Source: Lindgomyces ingoldianus (lineage: Eukaryota > Ascomycota > Dothideomycetes > Pleosporales > Lindgomycetaceae). Taken from it: 64,000 nt of DNA. Where the stretch lies: the NCBI RefSeq assembly GCF_010093535.1, contig NW_022985192.1, positions 39,302 through 103,301 on the forward strand, written 5' to 3'. Positions 44,454-55,444 of this stretch are shown one piece after another; the first letter of the stretch is position 1, and every line of letters starts with the position of its first letter. The position numbers and the translations under genes are program-made. Below the pieces are notes generated by a model. That model was not told the origin of the DNA. It saw only the letters and a program-made list of their open reading frames with translations, and ran no database searches.

Positions 44454-46373
44454 ATGTTTACCACTAGGATGTACAACTGGGGAACATTCTTGTCCATAAA
44501 GCATCTCGTATTTGGAAAGATTTCGGGTTGAGTCGAGATTGGACTAGCTCGGACGGTAGTAGTATATAGGGCTCAACACCACATACGCCATGTTACGCTG
44601 CTCCAGAGGTTTCCAAGTATGCGCTCAGGAATTCTTCTTCAGACATTTGGTCATTGGGGTGCGTCTTCTTGGAAATGTGGACGTCTCTTTTCAGTGTCCC
44701 CGTCGCTTCTTTACATGATCATCTCGAAAAGAATGGCACCCAGTCGGCCTGTTATCATCTGAATATGTCCGTCATGGACTCCTGGTTTATATCCCTTCAA
44801 CTTTTGACTATACTACCAATGGGCCGGTAGATTAGATTTGAAGTATGCTACCGGAAGAGTAAACAGGTGCTTTGTGGTCGCATTTAAGATAGGATTGAAA
44901 GCGACCCGATCCCCTTCATTGGTCTATGTTGTAATAATACGATAGCCTCCTCTGAGCATGTAGCTGTTTCGGTGAATGAGAACCCCTGCATGAACCGACA
45001 CCAGCCTGGGAGCCCATTAGGGGATTTTGAAGCACAAGAGGGCTCAGTGAGGGATCTGAAGATGGACTTGCTTTTTTCGGGGCATATACGTACAACCACG
45101 CCCTCATTCTCCTTGCTAGATTGGGATAATCACTGCGCCCGCGGTTCTGGCTCTAGTTCGTCCGGTTCTGTCCTTCTAAAGCGGTAGCCGAAACGAGTTG
45201 TCTACCAAAGGGAGAGGATCACTCTACGCAACGCCGTCGTAGCCCAAGCATTCCTATAGCGAAATTTTACCGAAACGGATAACGAGACAGGCACGGAACG
45301 GATTAATGGCAAGGACAAGGGGTATGGTAGCTGTATCCCATCTCAACGAAGCCGTAATCATGCGCTGCACAGTGCAGCTACTCTTGTTGGAAGCGGTGAT
45401 CTAGGCAGTGGACTACGACGAACTTTTCACTCAATACATTGTAGAAATTGCCGTAGAAAGCGTTGTCAACATGGAGTTTGTAGTTAGGTGCAAGGTACGA
45501 GCAGCCTATAAGTTGGAACCAAGTAATATAACTGATTGAGTAATAGGATGCAAACTGAACCTAGGTTTAGCCTAGTACCGTAGCTAAATCCTCGTAGCCC
45601 GCCAATAGTGAGAGGCGTTCATTACAGCTTTAATATAATAGATATACTAGGCTCGGAGCAATTGTTAGACTATACGACTGTCCACGGGTAGACACAGGGT
45701 GATTAGAGACTGCATGTAATCCTGGCTCGAAGAGTATTTCAGCTGTTCACGGTAATAGTACGCACATATATAGAGAGTTTGTTTACCCCACTTTACTACA
45801 CAATGTTGATACGTTCTAAATCCAGATCTTTATTGCCTAGGTACAACTCAGTAGTATTATAGTTCTTAGCCTGTTGAATATTAGAGGGTGAATGATGGTG
45901 ATAATACCGTTTTTGGAAGCATGTATTGTTGCATATGTATATATCCTTGGATCAGCCTCTACTTTTGTGTACGGATAATTGCAAGCAATGTGTTAAAGAT
46001 TGTCTTAACGTACCGTCATCCAAGTAACCTTCGAACTTGCCTGCCGTCCTTCGGGAAGATTATCACGACATTAATCCCTCTCTTCATCGCGGCATTTCCT
46101 ACGACCAACTCCATCTAGCAGCGGGAAGCAGATTAGGATGAGGTCGCTGTCTAGAGTTGATGTTACCAGCACCGCATTTCCCAAATGTGGTTCCTTGAAT
46201 GGCACAACTGCAGCCACACATCTAACGATCCAATAGCAAAGGACAACCACCCAATGTCAGCCCTGTAGTGTTCTAAGCGTAATGGGGCCTGGGCGCCGTT
46301 CTCAGGCTACAACGACATAAAAATTTGTCAACATTCTCTTGACGTCCCTCATGCGACACGATAAACTTCTCCG
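44454..46373. other. Gene-poor interval
   Basis: Only short featureless frames; moderately AT-rich between 45500 and 45900. No RNA gene recognised. Confidence 0.45.
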
Positions 46374-47186
46374 ATGGCATCATTCCCGACCTCTTGGGTA
46401 ATCGAGACAGGAGGCTATCGCACGGCTCCCCCCCGCTCACCAACCACCATTCCCTCGTCCCCGCCTTTAACCCCTCCAAGACATCAACCCAATGAAATAA
46501 ATCAAGGGCCATGTACGTCGCTGAATCCTTACCTGACGTCCAGTTTTGCCTCGGGGGACTTAGACAAGCCACCGAGCTCGACGCGGCAAGGTCGCACGAC
46601 GACGCCGGGACAATATTCGGCCTCGTTCCCCTCGTCGTGGCTCCTCAAAACGTCGTCTCCCACCGCGAGCCAAAGCAACACAATTACTCTGCGTCCTAGA
46701 GTGGGAAACTCTCGAAGTCCGTTTACGTCGCATTTGTCGGTGCCGACGAGTGTGATGTCAAGCACGGTCGTGAGTTCCCAGTCTCTGGCGCGAGCAACGC
46801 GTCCCGCCAGCACCGCACCCACGAAGCAGCAGACGGAAGGGCTTGAGACAGTACCCCACAATCAAGGCAACCTTTACAGTGAAGGTATGGGCACGGATGG
46901 TCGTGCGTCCACTGGGACGAAAGATAAGCGGGAAGAAACTAGCGCTTGGCTAGAGTCGCTTGCACAAACGAGCTCGGAACTGGAACAGCAGCAAAAACAA
47001 CAAGGGGAATCGCTGTTGAGTGCCAGTAGCAATCCGGATGTTGATGAAGAGGTAGCTGTCGGATTCGATGACGGTTTATCTGTCTTCTCAGGACTTGGGG
47101 ATGCCCCTCATGATCCTCCAGAGGTTCTCGGAACGTACTCGTACGCAGGATCAGTGTACACAGGATCAGTGACCCGCCGAATTTAA
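46374..47186 (+). CDS. Disordered hypothetical protein
   Basis: Single-exon frame of 270 residues, Ser/Thr/Pro-rich with a Gln/Glu stretch (ELEQQQKQQ) that could form a short coiled coil, and an acidic C-terminal part. A short motif is repeated: FPTSWVIET near residue 4 and FPSSWLLKT near residue 86, both followed by Pro/Ser-rich sequence. No known domain. It converges on the vWA gene, 308 bp apart. The codon usage and length favour a real gene, but the protein is low in complexity. Confidence 0.55.
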   Translation: MASFPTSWVIETGGYRTAPPRSPTTIPSSPPLTPPRHQPNEINQGPCTSLNPYLTSSFASGDLDKPPSSTRQGRTTTPGQYSASFPSSWLLKTSSPTASQSNTITLRPRVGNSRSPFTSHLSVPTSVMSSTVVSSQSLARATRPASTAPTKQQTEGLETVPHNQGNLYSEGMGTDGRASTGTKDKREETSAWLESLAQTSSELEQQQKQQGESLLSASSNPDVDEEVAVGFDDGLSVFSGLGDAPHDPPEVLGTYSYAGSVYTGSVTRRI

Positions 47187-47494
47187 CCAATGACTCGTTA
47201 ATTTAGCGCAGACAGGAAATTGTATATATGGGTTAACCACTATTGTAATTTTACATATAAGACGGGAGTTTCGGGAGGGAAAATCTTATTTGGGGGAAAC
47301 GATCGGCCACTGTACCTAGCACAGGAAGATGCGGGTTTTGCATTAATCAAATATATCCGGAGACCTAACTAGCTATCAAGATAGTAACACATTTGAGAGC
47401 TTCTTCGCCCTCTTTCGTGCCCTCTACCCAATTCCATGAAGTAATATAAACAAAAACTGACTTAAAAAGGAATGACGAAGCTCAGAGTGATAGA

Positions 47495-49837
47495 TCACAT
47501 CTGGGATATCAAGTCCGCAGCGAGGCCAGGGCTAATGGCTAGTGGCATAAGGATGACCTTTTTCATTGTTGTGCTAACTTTCAATGCATTGAAGCAAGCC
47601 ATCGGAGTGGGGTATACCTGACCGTATGTTAAGAGATGGTGGAGGAAAACGGCCATGGCCGGGCCGCTCTGGCGCTCTATGGCTTCAAATTCCGCTTGGT
47701 TTCTCAGTAATTGCAAGCTCTCGGGGTCTAAAAGATCGTGCGAGAGGAGCTCTGAGACGGGTATATCCACTTTTCCAATCTGGTTCATGGTCGGAAGTTG
47801 TAGATCCCCCGACCTCTTTTTAGATATGTACAGTTCCGTGACATGGAACAAAACGCGTTGGAAGAGCAAAGTTTGCATTTGATCTGGTTGGACATAAAGT
47901 AGAGACAGCAGCCTCAGCAGAGCCATGAAACCTGGAATGGGATATCGAAGGAGAAGCAAGTCCACATTGTCGACATTGCCCGGGCTTGCAAAGTGATCGG
48001 TGGAAAGCAAACTGCTAAGGGTTGTCTTTGTTACTGCTTCCTTTTCATTCCCAAACGCAGCACTGAGTGTCGACGGAATTTCCGTAATCTGGGCCAGATT
48101 GCGAATGGCCCATTGTCCACATCCTCGAAAGAGTTGTTTTTCCTCAAGAGACGCTTCACGTACTTCGTTCTCCACCAACTTCTTGTCGATGATGGCGACA
48201 CAAATGCTGAGCAAGTCCGAGATGTCGAACCGTCCCCTCACGGCCTGGTCGATTCCTTCGAGCCAAGTAGCTTGATTGCTCCCCACGCACACAAGGCACA
48301 AGGCGCCAATGATCGTGTCCTTGTACGGACATACCCCCACGCGTTGGAGATGGAATGCACAAGCATCGCAGCAGACGAAGAACGAGAGCAAATCCATCTC
48401 TGCAAAATTTCCCATGGCTAGTGGGAAGGCTAGCTTAGCGTAAGTTCCTTCGCGCGGAAAGTTCTCTGTCGTGACCCTTGGAGGGGACTTGAGCAATAAG
48501 GTGAGGACGGAAGTTGAGTGACAAAGCATGCATTGCCCTCTATATTCGCTAACTGGTTTTCGTCGGCGAAACCCAGGGAGGCAAACTACATCAAGACCGT
48601 CCGCGTTGTCGCGTTCTCTCATTAGAGTGGATTCGTGGGTATCCGGTTCGTCTAAATCATTGCCTACGTTAAGAGCCTCCCAAGCATTTCTTCTTTTCAG
48701 TTTATTCATAATCACTCCTTGCCGTAATCTGTTATTCATCTTTCGATACGGCATCTCGGCATTCATCTCATCGTTAAAGGTTCTACAGAATTCCTTCAAG
48801 TTGTTTTCGTGAGCTGACCTGGCCTCGGCCCGTAAATTACTCAGCTCGTCGGCCGGTGCATTGAATCTAAGGGCTTCTAAAAGATTGTCGATAGCCCGCT
48901 GGGCTCTACCACCTATATCCCGAGGATAATTTGTTCTCTTTGGGAGAGGCATTTGTTGGGCTTGTAGCCATGCTTCCACATCTTTCCCGGTCCCTCTCGT
49001 CATCGATGCCAGAACGATGCTTTTGAGATTATCGTCATCCTTCATAATCTGTTCAACAGTTCCTGGGTCCGTTTTGCCAGAGAGCAAGTCAGACAATTTG
49101 ACCACGGCTCCTCCTTGTAGTTGTAGTTCGTCGGCTTTTAACTGACGGGCTTCGTTAAGGCCAACTCCCGAAAGGCTTTGGTACGAAAATCTAGGTAACT
49201 CAGACCAAGCAGTGTACTTAGTCACCACAGGTTGGATTTGGTCGTGGCCTGTAGTCGGTAGCAATTCTTTGAACTTCCCCTTCGCCTGCATGACTCGTAC
49301 GATTCCGGTAGGGATGTCGTGAAACAGGAATAAGCAATCTGGCACAACCGCATATATGGCAATGCCAACGGAAATATTGGAGGCTGCAGGGCGGCTACGA
49401 CTTGCATCGCCGAAGACAATAATAACGCAGGGCGTGCCCTGGAGGCAGACTTCGTTTGTCTTCACGGCGAAGTTCTCCACCAGGCTGTCGTATATCTGGC
49501 CATCGGTTAAGAGAAACCATATTCCACATGACTTTAACGCGGCCAGGCAATCGTCAGATGAATAGAGCACCGATGGATCTGTCAATCCTTCACCTTGAAG
49601 TTGCATCATCATTTCGGTATCGTCGGGCAACTTAATAGGATCCAGGGCTTCGCCAGACCATGGTAGCAGGTGAACTGGTGCTTTGTTGGTGTCGAATCGA
49701 AGTCGGCAAAGCTCTTCAACAACCTGGATTTCCGTCTTCAATGTCTTGCCATACGTGCTTCCGGACTTGTCGAGGGCGATGGCCATAGGTAGAGAGCCCA
49801 GCATCTGCTGCTGAGGCTGCTTTGAATATTGCGCCAT
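47495..49837 (-). CDS. vWA-domain protein with zinc-binding-like Cys pairs
   Basis: Single-exon gene of 780 residues. The first true ATG is at 49837 (MAQYSKQPQQQ); the frame extends further only from a GTG. The N-terminal about 200 residues look like a von Willebrand factor A fold: the MIDAS-type DKSGST at residues 23-28 and a later FLLTDGQI strand. The middle is helical and charged. Around residues 435-520 three CxxC pairs (QCMLC, CCDAC, LCLVC) suggest a structural zinc site. The C-terminal part is Leu-rich. I do not know a function for this fungal family. It lies divergently from the CorA-like gene and within 10 kb of a STAND NTPase gene, a neighbourhood that looks accessory. Confidence 0.75.
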   Translation of the reverse strand: MAQYSKQPQQQMLGSLPMAIALDKSGSTYGKTLKTEIQVVEELCRLRFDTNKAPVHLLPWSGEALDPIKLPDDTEMMMQLQGEGLTDPSVLYSSDDCLAALKSCGIWFLLTDGQIYDSLVENFAVKTNEVCLQGTPCVIIVFGDASRSRPAASNISVGIAIYAVVPDCLFLFHDIPTGIVRVMQAKGKFKELLPTTGHDQIQPVVTKYTAWSELPRFSYQSLSGVGLNEARQLKADELQLQGGAVVKLSDLLSGKTDPGTVEQIMKDDDNLKSIVLASMTRGTGKDVEAWLQAQQMPLPKRTNYPRDIGGRAQRAIDNLLEALRFNAPADELSNLRAEARSAHENNLKEFCRTFNDEMNAEMPYRKMNNRLRQGVIMNKLKRRNAWEALNVGNDLDEPDTHESTLMRERDNADGLDVVCLPGFRRRKPVSEYRGQCMLCHSTSVLTLLLKSPPRVTTENFPREGTYAKLAFPLAMGNFAEMDLLSFFVCCDACAFHLQRVGVCPYKDTIIGALCLVCVGSNQATWLEGIDQAVRGRFDISDLLSICVAIIDKKLVENEVREASLEEKQLFRGCGQWAIRNLAQITEIPSTLSAAFGNEKEAVTKTTLSSLLSTDHFASPGNVDNVDLLLLRYPIPGFMALLRLLSLLYVQPDQMQTLLFQRVLFHVTELYISKKRSGDLQLPTMNQIGKVDIPVSELLSHDLLDPESLQLLRNQAEFEAIERQSGPAMAVFLHHLLTYGQVYPTPMACFNALKVSTTMKKVILMPLAISPGLAADLISQM

Positions 49838-50934
49838 TATCGATTGTGAGTGTTGGGTGAAGGGGCCGTTTCTGTTAACTTGAACCCGTAGTGTGGAATG
49901 TGTTGAGGCACACTGGCAGTAGCTGCAAGATAGAGCTGGGCTCTCGCATTGAAGTTCTAAACCAAACACTGTACGGCTGCAAGACTAGTGGAGTGATAAA
50001 TTTGTCCAGTCGTACGGCTGTCAGCTATCATGGTCTCCGCCTTAGCTCCCCTCACCGGTGAATTAAATAGGAAAGCCCCCCCGCCCTTATTCGGTAAATG
50101 CAACCTCGTCGCCTTGGATGACGTCTTGCACTCCTCGAAAGTCAACCCTGGCCTCCAATCACTTGAATCAGTTTCAGTCAAGATTATCCTCGCTCGGCTG
50201 GCCACTAACCATTACCGGCACCCAACGTCGAGATTGTGTGACCATAGCGGAAGAAAACCCCGCCTTGAGAAGGCTGAGGAATTAGGCACCTATCTCTCTC
50301 GCTCCAAATTTCCGAGATAGGTTTAGCTTATGAAGAGTGTTCTGATGTCGCGTTGGCCCGTGATACTAAGCAATGCAAACATAGGCAGCTCGACTTAGCT
50401 TCTTCTCCTTTCTAATTTCCTTTTTAGGCTGGCCAGCAAGCAGTTCTTTATAAACGCTCCCTCTGTATTGAAGACTACTGAGATAGATTTAACGCTGAGA
50501 AAGTTGATAAGCTCTGGGTTCAATATGTGGTTATTTCCCATTTCGTCTGCACGACAAACAGAAATTTCTAACATTTGACCTAGGAAGAATGATCGCTTCT
50601 TGAAGAGCAGCATTGATGTGTTTAAAAACACTTTTCTAGCCTCAGAGACGTCATTGAGGATTGTCGGCCTGAATAATCAGGGAGGTTAGTGCGCTACAGT
50701 GTGTCGCCCGTGCCTCAAATTCGATGCTTACGCCGATTAGCCTGCGTGGACAGATTGCTAGATGATGCAGGGCTGGAGAACTTCTTGAATGTAACGTCTA
50801 GCTTTAGTGGCTCTCTCTTCTCCACTTTCGCCTATTTGGTGTTTCAATCACATGAATTACCTCAAATGTTAATTCGTCGAGGTGTACACAGGTCATCGAT
50901 GCAACGAAAATGACGACGTTGTGAGTGAGCCTCC
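49838..50934. promoter_or_regulatory. Divergent intergenic region between vWA and CorA-like genes
   Basis: 1.1 kb between two outward-facing start codons, so both promoters lie here. Short frames inside have no features. No TATA box stood out. Confidence 0.45.
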
Positions 50935-52575
50935 ATGGCTGTACCCCTTCACACTCGTGTCTTACATGTCGTCGGCTCTAGATTCATCAATCGATGTCTT
51001 GTCCCTGCTATAGGCCCCTGGCCAAAGGATGCCAATAGATTACAACTTTCCAGACAGGCTTTCGACTTACTATGCTCTCGGCTAGGTTTGTCAACGTCCT
51101 TCCTCCACAATCTCGCACACATACATCATCCGTCTCCACGATCAATTCCAGTGAAAATGGCAGATGCCAACCTCGATTTTTGGGTTTTCTTTCCCGTACG
51201 AGTCCAAGTCGAGTCTATCTCTAAAGGAAGAGGTCAAATGAACCCAGCAAACTACTTGCATCTGCCTCAAGTTAGACCTGTTAAGGTCGACATCCGTGGC
51301 TCTAAAATCGCAGTATATTATCTTTTCCGCACTACTACAAAGCACGCTTCTGCCCTTGTCATAAATTTTCAAGACGGCCGATGGAAGAAGATCGTAGAAG
51401 AGCCAATGGTTCGACTTCGAGATATATATCGAGACTGCGATAACAGAGACTTCGGTCGAGATCCCTTTGGCTTGCAAATTGCGGTCCTCGTCAGCGTATT
51501 AAGATGGTGGAACAATTCGTTGAATAGCTTTAATGACCAGCTTATCGCATATGTAAGGACTTCCATCATACTAGTAGGCACCTTGACATTAGATCCTGAT
51601 TTGATGCGTAGGAGGAAACATTACTCCTCCAGGACACCACAAATGAGGACTTACATCGCACGAACGCGGAGATAAACCAGTCTCTGCACTGCATGGCTGC
51701 ACACCTTCACCGTTATGGCTCTGAGCTACGCTCGCTTTCTGAGATCATCAGTGACATCAAGTCCTACAATGAAGCTTTCGATGCAGTTTTTATCGCACAC
51801 GGGGTCAGAAGCGCAGACACCCTTATTCGGGCGGTGAAAGAATTAGACCAGGCAGCATCTCATGCTGCAGCAATCTCCACTTTCAGGGACGAGTTGCAGC
51901 ACAAAATTGACAATATCCTTGCTCTAGCAAGTCTATCCCGTCTAAGAAGTCCCCGAAATGTATTCTTATGAAGTGCAGCTAGTTGATAACACCCAAGCAC
52001 ACAACGATCAGCTCCTTGTCCAGAATAGCAAGGCAATGCAAGAGATTCTAAAGGCAACGGAAGAGCAGGCAGCACAATCTTTAGCTATGGCAACACAAAC
52101 CAAACGACTGACAGAAGACATGGCTAAAATACTTCAACAGACGCAACAAGAGACCGAAGCCTCGCGCCAAGTAGCAATTCAATCACAAAGACTTTCTGAA
52201 AAGATGATGGAAGACAGCGTCGCGATGAAAACGGTAGGCTTACAAGACTCAATTGTTTTATCGATCCTCTACCATTCTGACATGCACTACTTAGATCGCC
52301 CTATTAACTGCGTTTTTCCTTCCTGGCACATCGTTTGCTGTAAGTGAATTGTTGCCCTAGTTGTGGGTGTATAATTCGCCATTCTAAGCTAATACTATAA
52401 CCAACACCAGGCTATCCTCGCATTACCCTTTTTCAAGGATAAGTCCTGGTTCAATAGTACTGCTGGGATATGGATTTGGGTTGTGGCTACTATCCCGTCG
52501 ACTCTCGTATGCTTCTTGTTCTACTGGTCCTGGAGTCGTCGAGAACTTGTAAAAAAAGAGAAAAATCACCCGTAA
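50935..52575 (+). CDS. Fungal CorA-like membrane protein
   Basis: Five exons, 50935-51552, 51612-51926, 51979-52233, 52295-52339 and 52411-52575, join in frame to 465 residues. The architecture matches the fungal CorA-like Mg2+ transporter family: a soluble N-terminal domain, a helical segment EELDQAASHAAAISTF-like, long coiled helices (residues 340-395, repeated Gln/Glu/Met), then TM1 (IALLTAFFLPGTSFAAIL) and TM2 (GIWIWVVATIPSTLVCFLFYW) at the C-terminus, ending in a basic tail. The classical GMN loop motif is absent, as is common in this fungal branch, so ion transport is unproven. Intron 2 (51927-51978) starts GCAAGT, a canonical GC-AG intron; this is the only donor that joins NILAL to LVDNTQ. 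Confidence 0.82.
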
Positions 52576-55444
52576 CAAATAAATGCTAAGCAATCCGTTA
52601 GCATACTACTTCAGGAACCTGACTCTCTGAAACAAAACCCCATTGCTAATACAGATTTAATGCAAAAGGCGTTAAGCAAGGACTAAAACCCGAGTGAATC
52701 CAGTTTATATCCTCCGTCCAAAGTCGTTATAATTCAAGTATATGGATTTCCCCTTAGTTCACTGAACGAATGGCAATGGTCTTATATCTAAAGAAATTGT
52801 TGCCGCCCGAGTAGAAAATCTAGATGTAAGTGTATGGAGTTGATGATATAACTACAGCCACGGCTATACTCTAACCTTCCGGTCCCACTCTATCTCAATC
52901 CCTCCAGCTCCCAAACACCAACTCCTGCTTCTCCGTCCCACCACCGTAGTTTTCGAGAGACCGAATAATACGTAACGCGTAACCTCTACTTCAAGCATAT
53001 CTCCCTTCGCCATCTCAATGCAAATCGCAATCTTTTTGCAGTTACGGAGCTCTCACGAACTCAGCTAAACTCCATCACCTGCTCGTACCCACTAACCGCT
53101 TACTGTCTAGCTCACTCCTTTGTATATAAACCTGTAGGGTACACTCCTTCTGTAATCACCTTAGTTCCTCGTGGCTCCGGTGCTCCCAACTGCTTCCCAC
53201 ATTCTCTGGGTTGATTTGATCTGCATCTATCTTGATCAATCCTGAGTCAAACACTGCAGAAAGTTGAGGTTGGAACCTCTGTTATGTGAGGCGTTTGATG
53301 TTGTGTATCTGGCTTGCTAAGTTAGGAAATTGTAACCTTTGTGTTCTTAAAATATAAATACATTATGATATTAGGCCACTTATGGCACCTTGAAAGTTTA
53401 ATTTTCCTCTTGCACCTTTCTCCTTCTTAGGTCAGCGCCGTGCTTCCCCCTTTCTAGGAGTAACTTTATTATAAGACACTTGTAGGGTTCTCTTACCTTG
53501 AAATTGCCTTATCACATTGTGATGTGCTTCATACATAGAGCTTCCAAGTCATGCTACTTTCAGTGAGCTGGATTTGGCCTGGCTGCGGATAAGAGCAAGG
53601 AAGTTGGAACCCGGGCATCCTTGTTTTTGGGTATAGAATAAACTTTTTATTACTAGATATATCATACGTTCCTTTGAAAAACATATATCTTGCAAGGAGA
53701 AAGCCTAAAATAATTAGGAAAGCAGGTGAAGCGTGTGCAAAAAAGGCAACGAGCTGAACAATAACACCCCACGCACGGCTCAGAACCGGCTGGTTGACCA
53801 AACTGAGGAACTGGGAGGATCGAAGTCATCAATCGGCCATTGGCCGACTGGGTTCTCTGATCGGTATACGCGAAGCTTTGTCGCTCCACGTCTAAGAGGA
53901 CTCTCTGTTTTTGATTCGCCCACGCCCTCTTAGCTTTGCAGCGGAAGCAACATCTGCGCCCCCTGTACTCCGTGCCCGCAAGGCATACTGGATTCCACAT
54001 TGCCCCACAATTTTCGTGAATTCGAGCCTATCAGGGTCACAAAACTGCAGCGAGGCCAGTTTTTCGGATTGGATTCAATCGTCGGGGTTTACGCTGAGCC
54101 GTGAAATTCGTCATGGAAATGTTCCTAGTGGCCGCTGAGAACGCAGTTGATTCCTTCGGTGGGCTGAGCTCCTCACCGGAAAGCTTGGCTGAGAGTCCAG
54201 CCTACCAAAGAGATAGCCGAAACACAATTTTCGACATTCCTTGTCCCACAAGGTTGAGCCGTAAAATGCAATTGAGTTTTCTAGAACTCGAGATGTCAAA
54301 TCAACCACGTCCGATCGCACCCAACGATGTTTAACGCGGTGCAACTCGCCAACAAAATTCCTAAAATCAGAACTTTTTTTTATAAAGATGTAGATTTGCA
54401 ACTTAGATACTTCTGATAGGCAACGTAATATTACCTAAAGAGGGACCAGTTGTGGTAGTGCGCGGTCAGTCGGCTCCGAAATGCTTCGCAAAAGTTCAAA
54501 GACAGTTTCGAAGATGCGTTCTATGGTATACCAAGTCTTTCCATTTTATGGATGAGGCGATAAATATCCTAGTGGTTACGCTGGCATAGGTTGTCGCCTT
54601 TGGGGTCGTGTTTCTGGTTAAGCCATGGAAGCGGTTCGCACAAGGGTCTTAAGAATCAATACTTCGCGACTTGTTCGCTAAAACCAAAGATAACGCTCCA
54701 GTGGAGTACTTGTGGGAATGGGGATGATATCTCATCGAGGAGACTGCATCACGAATACTTCTCAATGGCTGGAATAAACTGCTTGGATTTACGCGATGGA
54801 ATCTCTTGAATCGATCCACCATGAACAGGCCGATCCCCCCCCCCCCCCCCCAGGATATTGCCATGAATCACGTCATACCTGCTCGGATCTCGAGTTTCGA
54901 CTCCTCAAAAGTGGGGTTCACATGCACAAAATGGGCTGTTCGCTACATGGATCTGCGCCAGGAAGCTTGCGTCATTGTCACCAATAAGGTTGGAGTTCGC
55001 TGAGGAGCACGCAACTCCCGGTTTGAACGATCACCCGATATTGAACGATTCCGCAATTTGCTAAGCCGTGATTTCACGGGGGCAGAATCATTCCTCAGCA
55101 CGTCTTGCGTCTTTACAAGGCTGCCGTTGCCGCAGGGGCCTGTCACTCCGGGTCTTGTGCAACCAATGGCTTCTGGGAGATATTGCTGTCCCGCCATTTT
55201 CGACTTCTCATTTTGGCTATGACTACACTGTACGGGGTCAAACGTTGCAGCCGTGTCACTGGGTCTAAGCCCCGATATATTGACCGAAATAGCCTATACA
55301 TCCTCAAAAATACCGTTCTGTACCCAGATACGGCGGCTAAGAGCAAAACTCAGAGCAAAAGGAGTAGCACGACTATTATATAGCAAGTATAGCTAAGAGG
55401 CAATGTGCTTTAGATATGAAAGAATGGAGTCAGTGCTTTCTCAG
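52576..55444. other. Gene-poor interval with possible decayed coding segments
   Basis: Frames at 53529-54000 (minus; one with a strong hydrophobic helix) and 54591-55383 (plus) look partly protein-like but are broken by stops and do not splice into a recognisable protein. A poly-C run lies inside the second. Left part is 3' flank of the CorA-like gene. Confidence 0.4.
54835..54851 (+). repeat. Poly-C homopolymer of 17
   Basis: Uninterrupted run of 17 C following gat and preceding ag. Such a run is rare and prone to slippage and sequencing error. Confidence 0.85.

Noticed and set aside
49838..49969. 44-residue N-terminal extension of the vWA protein
   Set aside because: It opens with GTG, not ATG, and nuclear fungal genes start at ATG; the first ATG at 49837 fits the domain start.
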